DNA from: Lepidonotus clava
Lineage: Eukaryota > Annelida > Polychaeta > Phyllodocida > Polynoidae
Assembly: GCA_936440205.1 (NCBI GenBank)
Contig: OW387134.1
Span: 22,856,908 to 22,920,907 of the forward strand
Direction: 5' to 3'
Length of the DNA: 64,000 bases
This document shows, piece by piece, positions 15,501 through 30,500 of the stretch (positions are counted from its first letter, which is position 1; every line of letters starts with the position of its first letter). The translations under genes and the position numbers were made by a program. Below the pieces are notes generated by a model. The model did not search any database. It saw only the letters and a list, made by a program, of their open reading frames with translations, and was not told where the DNA came from.

Positions 15501-18500
15501 TCACTTTCACCTGCAGGTTTTTGATCACCTGGGTGGCCATCTTTTCGGCAAAGCTGTCGGCCTGAGGCTGCTTGGGCTTGTCTGCATGGCAAATAGTACT
15601 GTTTTATTGTGACCAAATTAAAAACACTTTTTTTCTCTTTGGATGAGTGAATTGCTGTCTGATTCTCGCACTGTGCTACTTTGTATGAATTCAATGGAGT
15701 GAAATACATAGCTTAACTAGACAGAATGATGAGTGTTTATTGTTGTTTCCTTTATTCTTCATGTCAAAAGTGCCATAATGCTTTCGAACGTCTTTACTTT
15801 TTATGTGAATTCATGTTATAAGGTACCTAGCAAACACTATACAGAATGTAATACAACATTAACTTTACAATCTTGATTGTGTTGCATATATCTATAGAGA
15901 CCTCGTAGTACCACACTATTGATTATTTTGGTAGCACCTGAATAAACAATGGGCGTGATCTGGCCTACGATGTGGAAGTTTATCATATCCAGGGTCGTGA
16001 TTAATAGATATAAATTGTGATCCCGCAGCAGGAACTTACATTTTAAATTCTCCCAGATAAAACTAAGAAACGCACTTTTAATAATTAATTCTTCATGTTA
16101 TTCTTGACTAAGAAGGCGCTTACATATATTTGTTCTAAAGGGGAGAATATGTACACATTGATAAAAGATCGAGAAAATGTTTGTAGGTAAAATCAGTAAT
16201 TCTAACAGTAATTGAGATGTCTTACTTTTTTCAGCCTCCTGCTTTTTGGCCTCTTCAATACGCGCAAGCTCTTTTTGCTTAGCATCTTGTTCATATTTTG
16301 CCTCCTTCTCGGCATTGTATTTGACGGCTGTGAAAAGAAAATGATGACAGGTTCCGAAGCAATCTTTGCAAAAGGGAACAACAGAAACGTATCAAATTGA
16401 TGCGTGTATAGGCTATACAACTCTGTGAATCATCCCCAAAACTCATTCCTTCAATCACTGCAGGGTACCAACCGAAACTACATTTTCAAATTCCCTATGT
16501 TTTCCCTGAGATTTCCCTGTCCCGCAGCAATTTTTCCCTAAGCCATATCCAGCAAGTTGTTCAAATTTAAAAGCCTATGGGTGCAGAAAAAAAATTGGAC
16601 AACCCAACAACAAAAAGTAAAATCCCTAATATCTTGAGATTCAGGAATTTCAGAACCTGGCCAAATGAAATTCCCTGTGTTTTCCCTGTGTTCTGGCAAA
16701 ATTTGCAAATTCGCTGTGTTTTCCCTGCCAGGAAATATTTTTGGCCGTTTTCCCTGTTTTCCCTGTGTGGTTGGTACCCTGGATCAGGCTGTACAGTTGA
16801 CCACATAACTGCACATAGGCATTTGTCTAGTTCTTTGTTTGATTCTTCTAGCTAGATTTGCACAATCATAAAGCGAATCTATGTACAGCCAGTATGCTTT
16901 CATATAACAACCATACCTTTTCAGGAGTAGGATCTAAACTTAAACTCGCCATGTAACGTGTGGATGACTCACACCCTCGTGGGGGATTGTAACCCGTGAT
17001 AAATCCTCTATTGATCCCCTCTGAAAGGTGTTAACAGACCCGCATGATCAAACATCATCCATATCCCTGATCGCCACCACCTCCCAGCATAATCCTACTG
17101 CCTGTACACAAAACCCGTTCCATTCTCACTAGGGTTTACTTCAATCCGATGACGAACATTGAAAATGAATGATGCCTGTTTCATGTCACAATAGACAGAA
17201 CAATTTTTCTAAATCTACACTCGATAGTTTCGACACATATCTACATTTATTATATTGCCTTTTTTGACCCTTTTTAACCGCTCAATTGACTATGTTTGAG
17301 GTTATATACATATGTAATGAAGCGGTGATTTGTGCATCACATTAGTGAAAATAGTTTTTACAAATGTTAAGTAGGACCAGACTTAAGCTCATTTGCATTA
17401 ATCTCATTATTGGACAGATAGGGTAGTTCCCCTTCTCTTTCATTAAATAAAAAGGTGAGGAATTCCGAAAATGTTTTACATTACAATGATTTTATATTCT
17501 CCTGTTGTATGCGTACTATAATTATGCATTTTGCTCTGATTTTCTGTAACCCAATGACACTGATTTTAATCATACAGTGCAGCCAAAAAGTAAATGGGAA
17601 AAAACTCAAATAGTCGCCACGGGTCCCTAGTTGCAGACGTACTGCTACCTGTATGCGCTAATACTGGCGTCATGTCGGTGCACCAACCTATGTTCCGTGC
17701 CACCGTCCCATTAGGAATATGTAGCAATCTAATTTGTTTACTGGCCTGATAATTTGGTAGGCTAAAATATTTCCAGGCCACCGCCCATGATGTAGATGGC
17801 AATTCTATTATTAGTCCCATCATGAAACTAATGGAATTCGGCGTATGAGAGATAACATTCCATGTATTTCGGTTTTAAACACGTATTGTCTACTAAAACC
17901 AGGATAGATATGGAAACGCTAACGACACTCCTTTTTGAATGAGACAATTGTGGAAAAATCAAGGTGTTAAAAAATCGGAAACCCATATAACATATTTCTA
18001 TAACTATCAGAGTTTTGAAAATTTTGTCAATTATATTGGTTTTTGGTCCCTTTAATAGAACCCATTTTCTATAGATCTACCGATTATCTAGAGTGATCAG
18101 CAGCCCCATCAATTGTTTACACTATTATTATGTTAATCTATGTCAAAGTTCCAGTTTCTGCAGAGAGGGTCTATGGCTAATCTCTGGTCTTTGGGAACTC
18201 TAATTCCCTGATGCATCAATGGATAAAGAGATGTTTATATTGGAAGCGAATTCTGATGATCACTGTAGTCTCCTGCAGTGATACGTAAACAGATCTTATG
18301 TAGAGAGGGAATTCTGATTATTACTATAAAGTCTAGCCGCTGCTGCAGCGATATGTAAACAGATAATATGTAGAGAATTTGGGGTTTATGTCATTACGCA
18401 GCGCGAACTACAAGTTTTATACATATGCACGTGACAGCTGATCCTATATTTTGGTTCCCAGACGGCAAATGGTATGTACAAAATAGATACCCTGCCACTG

Positions 18501-21500
18501 CTCACTTAAGGGCAATTAGGGAGTGACGCCATCATATTGTCTGACATGGGTCAGTGCTTGGAGCGACGCCGACGGTACAGAGAGAACGGGCATATATTTA
18601 AACACGGACAAGGTGTATAAATGAGTTTAACAGTACTCATATCTTCCAGTGTGGAAACACTGGTCGTAAAGATACTTATAGTGGATGTAAAATAACCAGA
18701 TTTCCGGTTGGACTGCTCAGTCGGGGCGGTATTCTATTAAATCCTTTGTAGACCAGTTCTAAATCAATGTCATCCGCCCTGATCTCATCCTAACCTATTT
18801 ACTTGCTTACATGTACATGACAACATTAGGCCACCGTGTTTAGCTATGCTGACGACTTTTATCACCAGTCAACTAAGTAAGTCTTTCGTGGTGATACTCT
18901 TGTATTTTACAGCTAGTGTATAGTTCATACCATCGCAAATGAAGAAAAAAAAGTTCAGTTCAGTTAAAGTGGTGTCTATTTTAATGGTAACTAATTAGTC
19001 TAAACATTACCTCCTTATTACGACTAAAAGTTAGTCTCCACTGACGTACATTAGCGTTCATGGTAAATATAGAATAAATGACGATTTCCCCCAGACTACC
19101 CAAACTTGTTTTCTATTTTCAAAAGGTGACCCTTAACACCTCAAATAACATATCAACAAAACCCGCAAAACGTAGGAAACGTTAATCGATAAATTGCATG
19201 TGTACTTACTTGTCTTGGGCACGGCCACGATGTAGAGGCCATCTAGGTCGGCGACTACGGCCTCAGTATACAAGTTCTTCCATGGAATCTTCAACGTCAG
19301 TTTACCTGTAGATAGAGAGGCACGTTTTGATCATTGAAATTTTAGTTGGTTGGTTGGTTATTGGTTGCTTTACACCATAATTAACTGCCAGGATCATATC
19401 AAGGGTGGTGATGGTGATCGAATCTATGAGAAGGTAGAGACCATACCCCTATACTTTTACCGAGGCAGGTGTTCTTTAATGTGCAGGGTCCCATAGACAG
19501 GGCCCTACACACAACGGCCAGTGGTCCCTGGGGACCTTTGATAACCCTGTCGTTGGCACAGGGGGAACGCAAGGAGGTGCAATGAAAGCGCCCGGAAAAA
19601 TGAATAGGCATCTTTGGCAAAAAAAACACACTATTTCCCGTAGATTCAGGAAGTTCAAATTTAGGAAGCATAATCTCCAATTGATGATTTCTCAATTGGT
19701 TCAACAATTCAATTAGGTCAACAATTATCTAAATACGTAGTTGAAATTGCGAATGCAACTGGCAGTTTCTGAATTATAATGAGTGAATCAGCGCAATATA
19801 TCTGGCCCATTTTTATCATCTTTCAAAATCGTCTTTTTCATTTGTGTTGTAGGAGGAACATAACGGTTTTGAAAATGGAAACAGGGTTTAAAGGCTCTAT
19901 GTTCAGGGAAATTAAACATCAAACAAGTAATTGTGAAATAAATCATCTTGCGATAAAAAGCATGGACAAGTCACGAGGATCTAGTTTATGGGTTATAAGT
20001 GCATGATGTAGTTGAGTTTTAATTCTTTTTTCCGTAGGTCTATTACAAATGAACAATGTAGCCAGTGACAACCGAGATAAATTATATGCCATTTCTCATA
20101 TTTCATATGAGTCATACACGTACATTCCTTTCATATCTATATATAATTTCGTTAGTTTTTTTTTATTGTGATGAACGGCTATTCAGCCAAAATACATAGA
20201 GGTTAAAATAATAGAAATAAGGTAATAATGGAAATAGATGTAAAGAACGAATATGTAAAGAACGAATAACGAATATGTAAAGAACGAAGAACGAAATAGA
20301 TGTAAAGAACGAATATGTAAAGAACGAATAACGAATATGTAAAGAACGAATAACGAAAACGTAATGGAACGAAACCCGGAAATATGTAAACCGGAAGTGA
20401 AATGTAAACCGGAAACGGAATATATAAACCGGAAGTGACGTCAGTTGTAGGTCACGTGACCGAAGGCAGCCAATCAGGGCTGACCTCTCTAGTATATAAA
20501 GGGGCGGTGAGGCCCGAATAAACAGAGTTCTTTAACAGTTCTCCTGGTGTCCAGACGTGTCCTCTTTCCTGAAACAACCACTAAAGATGAGCCGAATAGA
20601 GTAATTAAGCCGAAGTTAGGACAAAACAGCCGAAGTCCGAGATAGGTAGTCGAAACATAGGGTAAGGGGCCCGAAGGCCCGAAGAACGAGGAACGAGGGA
20701 ACGGAGTAGGGCACGAAGGCCCGAAGTAGTACCGGAAACCGAGGCGTAGTATGGTACGAAGACATGGGGAGCGGAACGAGGGAGCGAAGTCCGCGGGGAC
20801 GAGGGCGCGGCGTGCTCGGCCCCACGCTACCAAACAATAGGCGACCGTCGGCCCGTCGCCCCCGCGGACCGGAACTCAGGGGTGGACCGCCCCCCGGCCG
20901 ACCCGTACCCCTACCATAATTTCCCTCCCCCGCAGTCCTCCGTCGACATCGAGTGCCGATCGATTCGCTCAGCCCCCCCTCGTGCGCGAGGCACGACTCT
21001 AGAAACACATCTCGGTTCTTGGCCCGGATTCCCCGTCCGCCCCGAGACCCGAACAACCCCCACGTTCCTCTGTCGTAAGAATCGGCAACCCCGACTTACC
21101 AGAGAACGTCACATTATCATGAAAGTGATACTAGATAGGGGATGTCATGATGGACTTATGATTTTTTTAATAACCTACTCCATATGTCGAGTAGCTCTAT
21201 TGTCAACACACCATTGAATTGTTCGTGCCGGCAACATGGAGGTATCATTCCTGTCTCAAGTAGTACTGTACAAAACCTTTTTTTTTAATTGACAAGATAT
21301 ATACTTTTCACGTTTATAGTAAACTAATATTCTGAATAATGGACACCTATCCATCTGCTACACTTATGTTAATTCCATAGGCTCTCGTCATTGTGGCAGG
21401 TATTATCCTTAGCTTTGGGCCACGTAATCATATCCCCCCAGACCCACCCATTGTCTGACCTCCCATACTCTGTGCCCGACCAAGGCACGCCGGTAACGAC

Positions 21501-24500
21501 CCGTCTCTGCTGGTGGACTCCCATATAGTCTGAGCCAAACCATGACACCATTCTCTATGAGCGTGGCTTGTATCACTTGGGGTCTATTGCATGACAAAAT
21601 AACAGTGTTTGGAATTACCGGTACGTTTCTCTTTTTTTATGAAGGTCCATTTCGTGATAGAATTGATCACACAAACGTATGTCCATATATGCATTAGGTC
21701 ACTAGTATACATATAAAAGTACAATGTTTTTTTTACTAGTATAAAAGTATCATGTTTTCATATTTTATCTCATGTCAATGCTGAGGAAACAAAGAGATTG
21801 AAGCATAATATATATTTTTGAAAGTAAATAATGCGCATCGTTCAATATAAAGATTTTGAAATATTGATGTACTCATCCTGTATCAAAATATCAATTTACA
21901 TTGCGTTTAATTTAAATGAAACTATCTAGTATGAAACCCACAACTGAACATTAGTGATAACTCGTATACATATCATGTAATTGACCCAGACGCATATCCC
22001 TGCTCTAGGGTAACGTCATCCATACCTACGAGGCCCACCCACAGTGGCCGGGAGCCCCGGGGGTTTCACCGTATTCAGATCGCCCCGACCCCAGAGGGAA
22101 CGGGACGGCTGATCCCGATCCCAATACCAATACCCCTACAATACCATTCAGATTAAGGTGTATTTTTACCCTTGCTCTGGCTACTCTCTAGTTTATTTCC
22201 AACCAATCAATAAAGACCATCCGAGGAAACATCCCCGACGTTACTACACTGCCACCGGCCTCTGTTTTTGTCAGCAACAGTAGTCTGGTAAAAAAAAATC
22301 CCCGTTCACTCTACCTTCTGCTTTATCTTTCTAATCTTTGAGATTTTTTTCGGGCACCCCCTGGGGCCTGTCGCACCCTGCGTGTTGTTTGCAGTGTTTT
22401 ACTGCTAGGGAGCAGGCAGTAAATTTGTAAAGATACCCGGGGTTAGTACCCTGTGGCCTTGGTGTCAGGATAGTAGGACAGATGGGTTGGCGTACGTATG
22501 GGAGCAGCGAGTAGTATTCACCATCTTGAGCAGAGACAGAGCTGCTCACTTACAGAGATAAACAGACAGATCCGAAGGAGAAACAGCGCATGCAAACATG
22601 ATTTTAAATAGCAACTGAAACTAATGACTCACCTAAGAATCCATGGAGAACTTTCACTGGTAAATCCAAATCATCCTGAAAACAAAAGTACCCACATTAC
22701 TTGTTATCAAAATTAATATTAAGTAGATACATGGATAGATATCCACTGCAGATATATGTAATGTTCCGTTGACGTCAAACCGAATAAATAACATGGTTTA
22801 TTCATATGACATATATTATATGTACCATATGTATAACATACATTATATTATAATGTCTGTTTCAATATCTGGTTAGTCTATTGATTTCGAAACGATGGGG
22901 TAACTTGATAACGATTGAGCAGTACGTGACCTTAAACCGGGACAACCTTCAGCTGGAGAACTCTGTGGTCAGGTGGGGCCCATGGTGATAGATCATGTAA
23001 TATTCTAAATGTTATAGTCGCTCAGGAATTGTCGCCTACTCATCATTATAGACTACAGCTAATTTGAAGGATAGGTGAATAGCTGGGCCACTCTTAAAAT
23101 GTGTTATCTCAAGTTGCTTATCGCCGTTTTTTTTTATTTACAATATTTTCTTTTTATTCTTGCTTTATCAGTGTAGACTTTGAATAATGTCATACACCAA
23201 CAGAAAGCATGAAAGATACGAGATTGTCATGTATTTGTATAACAATAATGTGGTTGAGAGGATAGAGGTAAAGGGAGACGAATATATATGTAGCAGGGTT
23301 CATTCATAACGGATCATATCTCAAGCTCGAGTGAAACAGCACTGTGGGTGGGCAGCTGGAGCAGCTTACAATGCAGTTACCATAATAAATTTATTTATTT
23401 ATGTTAACGTTACAGGTGTGTAAACGAGCCTGAGGTACGTACTACTACTGCTGGACTGATCACAAGAGGCATACGGAATGTAAGCGTGCTGCAAGTCATT
23501 CTATAGATAGCTTGTATTTTTTTTATTTTTTAGAATTCCCATCTCGGACATTGTTTCCCATTAGTCACTGTCCTTGTATGTTATAATATGAAGGTACATA
23601 TTTTAACAAAATTTCACACATCTTGATTAACAGGTTTACAGTACGTCTTATGGAGGCTTTGGGACGGTGATCATTTTGGGGCAAACATATGAAACAAAGA
23701 AGGCTGTAGGGCACCAAAATAGCATAAGATAAAGTACATTTTCTGTATGCATTATTTATGTAGCAACAGAGGGCGGAGCCAAATTTAGCGAATTATAGAT
23801 GTAGCTTTTGCATCTCTATATATAGCTGTTTTAGAAATATAAGTCATTCCATGCAAAACTTACCAAAGCACTGTCCTTGATGAAAAGATTGTTCAGCACT
23901 ACGTCTCCTACAAAGATAAAGATAAAATATGGTAGTATAATTTCATTGCCGAGACATCTAAAATAATGATCGCTACATCAAAGGAGAATCTCTTTTTCTT
24001 TCTTTTTTTTATTTGGGTATAATAGGCTCGGCATAGCCGATCTTCCACCTGAACCCACATTAATTACAAACAAGTGAGATGTATATTAGTTTACATTTAT
24101 AAACTAATATCATTATATCAATATATCCTATATCCTATGTACTAATATCAATATATCAATATAATCTCAATGTGTACGTAAATAACTTAAGCCCCAAATT
24201 CGCATAGTTGGGTCACAAAAAGTCTTCGTTGTTTGACATGCTCTCTTAAAAATATTGCTAGAAATACACATTTGCGCGTTTATTTGTAGTTACTGTCCAG
24301 TTTGGATGCACCCCTGCAATCACCGAAGGCATGCAAATTTAATACCATATTTAAATTAATAACCGTGCCTTCTTTGCGTCACAAGCCTACTTGAAACACT
24401 AAACTATGATGGATTGGTCCTAATCGATATTTGATGGCTATGCTTGCTTACACAGCCGTATCGTGCTGTTCGCCCAAAGGTTTACACATTGGGGAAAAGC

Positions 24501-27500
24501 TACATTTTCACCATGTGCTGTTCTAGTTCAGTGTGGGGTCAGATTTATCGCAAGCACCACATGTAAAACGGTCACACCCTCCGGGAAAAATAGGTGCGGT
24601 ATTTTGGCAGCAAGAGAATAATGGGTTGACATCATAAAACATCCAGAAATACTTGCACCACTAAACAAAACATAAATGACAACACTCGTCCATTCCAAAG
24701 ATACTCTTCTTTCTTCTTTTATTTTGACTGAAGCCTCCTCTACGAAAACTAAGAACGTGGTGTTGGTAGGTCATACATATACCCTGGACTATTTTCTTTT
24801 TTCTTGTATTTACTGGGGAACGTCTAGGCCTGGTTTACATTAGGTGCAGGGGAAAGAGTCTGGATGTTTGTGGTGGAAAGGGAGAAAGATGATTGGGTGC
24901 GGAGCTAGGCTAAGGCCAGGGCTTGGGTGGGACTCTTAGTTTAGACGTCAGCTTTTCGGTTTGATCATTTGTCCCTACCCTAAGGATCCCATATGTTGAC
25001 GACGTTCACAAGACGGTACGATTTGCCTTGCCTAGAATAGTCCACGGTTTACAACACTAACCCCGTTGTGTCAGAAGCTCAACATCGGAGGTTGCCATGG
25101 AAACAGGACAGAGATATTTTAAATAGTTAGGTAGGGCGGCGAGTAGAGATGGGGACCAAGGATGAACATTCCGTCCACTTGGGCCTAACTAGGATGACCC
25201 TTCAAAGCGCACTCTGGTATCAACATATCATATTAGAGTGTCCCAAATGAAGCTAGCATGATTATAGAGCTGGCTGAATGATTTTTAAATGTGTGCACCC
25301 GGATAATTTTCATCCCTTTAAATAAGTTATTATAGAAATGTGAACATAACAATTTCCCAGGGTGTACCATTAGGTACCCGGTGAATGCACAAAGTAAAGC
25401 CATTTTCTGAATATCAGTAGAGAGGTAAAGAGAACTTGAGAAGTACAGAAGGTAAAACTGACTAGGATGAACATTGTCACAGGTTGGAATATAAAGGCCA
25501 GGAAATATGATCCACTTAAAAAAGAATACTGCAATGCATCAGAGCTTGGGAACGAAAAATATGACTGGAACAGCTAACTATGCTTATACTGGCGTTTCGA
25601 CTGTGTACGGGCAATCTATCTGAGAAAGAACTTTGTTTCCTGTATAATTCTGCCACATAATACATGATCTAGATATATATATCCTTGTCTTTGTATAACA
25701 TCGTCTCTCGTGTATAAAAATAGATACGTATACGTGCTTTTGCGGGATCAACTGACTTCTCTTAGTCCTTCCTGTTAAATAGACTTAGCGGATAGATAGT
25801 ACAGAAGGCAGTGTCCGTAATAAATCTTGGTAGCCCAACATTATTTGGGTTGTCCTTCAATGGTAAGTTGGGGCAGGGTAAATAAGTACTGCCAACTGTG
25901 ATGAAGAGTATACCATGATGTGTTGACCCTAGCAACAAACACCTCATATCATCCCCCAAATGATCATGTCTATGTCCATTCTGACAAGGATAGCCAAAGA
26001 GGAGGATCCAGGGGTCCCTGACAACCCCCATCCCCCAACCACAACCCCACTCCAACGTACCCCACCCAAACCCATTTGGCCTAAATTCACAACGTTTTTG
26101 CATTTAGCCTACAGGCGGAATACGATCCACATCTCCTAGATCTTTGACCATTTGATTATTTCTTCAATCACCTAATGATAGGTAATATGTTTAGGGGTAT
26201 GCAAAGGTAATTTTATTAATATGTGTGTGCTCAAAGGCAATGGGCTTACGCTAGATTCCCCTCAATAGGTCAACAGGTTGCGTTCATATGGCAAGAAACA
26301 CAAGTTGAAGGCGATCAGGGCAAAATCGAAAAGCCAACCGGGGAAATACCCAGACTGGCTTCCCGACGACCGGCTGGCCTGACCAGAGCAGCGTGTGGCG
26401 GCAAACAGACGGAGTGTGTGGCGGGGTCCGACACCAGACTGTCTCTGTAGACCCACTGGGCCAGCTGCCGCCCTCCTCCTCCTCCTCCTCCTGTATTGCT
26501 GCCCAAGGTGCTGCTGCTGCTGCTGCTGCTACTGGCTGGGGTTATGGCCCAGGCTGGTCAGGTGCTACAGTGTACACTTGTACTCTACATGTATAGATGA
26601 CTGTTGGTAGGGTAGGAGGAGGTGGTGCAGGGCAGGAGGGAATTAGGAATAGATAAGAGGCAAGATGATTCAATGGGCAACCAACTGCTATGGTCGAGAT
26701 GTTATATTGGGATTTCCTCGGCCTTACTATCTGTCGTCTCCACAATCAGGACATTCTGGTCTCTCAACAGCCTTTCTTTTAAAAAGATAATCCTGGCAAG
26801 GAATTATTCAATGTATTACCTTAAACTGAAGAGACTGTATCTTTGTTTCTCTAGAAGAGATAAAGGCTATCTTATACAATTTCTGCCATTCCTGTAAAGT
26901 GAAATCATCTTCAGGAAAATCTCTTTCCCATTTATCATGAACTTTGTAATGATTGTTATTTGTACCATGGAAAACATCATACAGCTTTTTTGATGTACAC
27001 TCAAATATATTTAAGGGCTTTTGATCATAATAGATAAAGATATCCCTAGGTGATAGGTCTAAGACAACTGCAGAGTTACCTCTTATCCATGGAATAGCAC
27101 TCCTGATCTGCAGTACTTCTAGAAAATTACATTGAATTCCATAAGTTTCATTTATCATATCTTTGTTCATGAACTCCCCCTGCCAGAGATTAAATCATTG
27201 ACTTTCAATATACCGGCTCTCTTCCATTCCCTCCAATGGATCACCTTCTTCCCAATCAAGATTCTTTCATTGATCCATAAGATCTCGCTTTGTATTTCTT
27301 TATCAGTGACTGGGTCTTTATTATAAAATTTATTCCAAGTTATCCATAATTCTCTGTAAAAAGGAGTGAACACATTCTTTCCTATGAGTTTGTTTTTAGT
27401 ACCAAAGTAATTGTTAAGTGAATCCCTGACTCCAAATATAGTACAAGCATATAAAGTCCATGAATGAAAGTCATCCAGACACAATCTTCTAACCCAGTTA

Positions 27501-30500
27501 ATTCTAGAAACACAAATCATAGTCTCAATATCCAACAATCCCATCCCTCCAGCATTTATCTTCCTACACATAGTATCATAAGCTATCCTATTAACAGGAG
27601 ATGACCATGTGAAAGTACATATAATCTTTTTAAACTCCACAAATACTCTTTTTGGAGTGAAGGAAACAGAAGCCGGATATAGTAACAAAGGTATAAGTAA
27701 GCTAGTATTAATTATCACTATTTTACCCTTTATAGATAAGTTTCTATTGGTCCAATCATGGCAGATCTGTACACATTTGTTCAGTCTCTCCTCAAAATTC
27801 CATCTATAGCTAATTTCAGCATCGTTCTGTTTACCTATTTTTATGCCAAGTAACAGCATGGTTTCTACTATCTCAAAAGGCATATTGTAATTAATCTGTG
27901 AGATATTCTTAACTTATATAGTTTAATCAATACTCTGTTGGGACTGATGGGTACTGGTCTAACAGAAGAGTGAGCCGAATGAATAAACCAGTCGATCTCA
28001 ACTAAAAAAAGGCCTATGGTCTTATCCAAATACATGTTGGTCATAATTCATATAGGGTCGCAGTTTTGAAAACGGCTCGCAGTTTTAAAAACGGCTCGCA
28101 GTCACCTGACAGGTGACATTCAGGGATGCTCTCGGACTAAGTTTTGAAGGTCACAGCTCAATAATCCAGGGATATACCTGGGTCCTCCAATGACACTAAG
28201 GCTTATATAGGCCACAAATACAGCCGTGAACGCCGGTAGTTCGATCAGACCTGTCAAGTTAACATTTCTGCCTATCCGACAAGACATTCAGCAGAAACAG
28301 ATTTAACCTACAGCCAACACTGGAACTCCTACACCGGAATACAGTGGAGACCATACCGTACGATTAGGAATTTCAACTAAGGACTGACCAAGCAGAGGTA
28401 GACGAGTCTAATGCGTACTAAAATCGTGTTTTTTAGATGCTACCTGCCAATAAGAATGGCTGCAAAAGACATAAATCGTAAAGAAAAGATCTGTCCAGAG
28501 CAACTACCAGGCCTACTACAGAGTCTCGTGGTATCCATACATATAGAGAGATCATACGGTGAAGAAGGGTAAAAGAATTTATGGGCTATTTTTGTACAGA
28601 AATGTTTAATGTGATTTACAATGTGTATCACTCACAGGTCGACAAGTTTTAAATGATGTAAATGAATTAAATTACTATGTGTTAATAAAATAATGTAAAA
28701 AAAAAAGACATACAACTTTCATAGTGACCTAAGGAACAATTCAAACTAGGTATAAATACCTGGCGAAAATCAAGTTGGATGCGGGGGGGGGGGGACCATT
28801 GAAGTGATCGACGGTGAAATCAAGTTCAAATAACGAACAGTAAATCCATATGAGTGCATTTAAACAAAATGAATGTAAATGAGTCTTGTCAGCCTTGGAT
28901 TTTGAAAATCACATTTAAGGAGTCTTCTGACTTTTTATTACTGTCTACTTTTCCAGCAGAATCGTCCTGACTTTATAATTAGTTTAGTTTATCTACGCTT
29001 TCCTTTCAGATATTACCCTCTGCAAACTTTGCCATTAATCAAACAACATCATGAGCCTTACGAATATTTTCGTTTATGGTACGGTTAAGGCTGGCCAGCC
29101 TAACCACCACTTCGTAACAGAGGCCATGGAAAGAGGTGCTAGGGCCACACTCATAGGGCGCGCCAGAACTATTCAAAGATTCCCACTGGTTCTAGCAGGA
29201 TATTGTAACAGTCCTTACCTACTAGATGCACCGGGTAAAGGGAAGGTAAGAAATATATATGATATTTATATTTTGTGTTCATATTCAGGGTTTGGTTGAT
29301 ATAATAGGTTCGGTTTATATTATATTAGTATTGATACACTCCACAGCCTGCTTGTTAATTAAAACAGAAAACTGTCGTAGAAGGCACTTATTGTTTATGT
29401 TGCATTGCTCGCTGAGTATACAAGATACAATATCATATTATGTATCAAATAAAATTTAGATACCAGAAATAAATTACTGATGTCCTGGGCAAAGAAAGGT
29501 AAACCCCTGCTTAAGCCTGCGCATTTGGCCGTAACAACTGCTGTTTGTCCTTAAGATGCCTAAAAACACTCTTCCTCCAGGAATACCAAAGGGTTAAAGA
29601 CAAGTTTTCTTAAGATACACACAATTCAACTTCATTGATGCTTATTTCCACAAAGTTGGAAACCTTTGATCAGATGTTTAAGTAACAAAATATATCAACC
29701 TTTCTTTAATGAGCAGCACGTGGAGGGTGAAGTGTACAAGGTAGACCGTGCAATGCTGGAAATGCTGGACAAGTTAGAGGACCATCCAACACACTACCAG
29801 AGAGACAAAATCGACCTCAAGTACCTAGATTTAGATGATTCGGACAACATGGAAACCAGTGCCTACTTTTTGAGAGACTATAGAAAGGAGCTCCAAGATC
29901 TACCAACGTTTGAGAAGTTTGATTTTTATAGTGACCATGGAGTGCATATCCAAGCGGAGTGGGGGACTGATGATAGCGAGAAGCAACTAGATAGTGTTAA
30001 GATACCCACTCAGAAACCTCAGTGAGGTATTTATGTCCCTTCGACGGATCCTAGGCTCTTTATACATATCCTTAGATACCTCAGTTTTTTGTTTACTGTT
30101 ATGACTAGGGTCAGTGGCTTATTGGGTAATATGATAGGCAAATTTGCTCTTTTTTTTAAAGAAAAATATCATTCATAGTACATGTAAGACGACTGTGGAA
30201 ATTGAGTAGATATAGTATACAAATGATATCTGTCGCCTGCATAGCTCATGCCTCAACGGTGGAGATGAGAGGAAGCAAACTTATCTGTGTCTTTAGAACT
30301 ACTGTAAAGGAAGGGACATTACGAATGAAACATATTGCCATTGAACGCACTTGTGACAATAATAATGCAGATATGTTAATCCGGTACTACGGAAAGGCTT
30401 GAGGAGCTTACTGAATGTCTTGTTTTGGGGCTACCTGGTAGTATCGGAGGATCGAAACGTGTAAGTTAGTAGCAATAATAGTCGGCATAACCTTGATCTA

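Noticed and set aside
20616-21056. Long minus-strand open frame of 146 codons in the GC-rich island
   Set aside because: Arg/Pro/Ser/Gly-biased composition from CGAAG repeats, no recognisable domain, no supporting splice sites.
22461-22481. TGGTGTCAGGATAGTAGGAC as a second retroelement primer-binding site
   Set aside because: Several mismatches to the usual site and no LTR-like sequence beside it.
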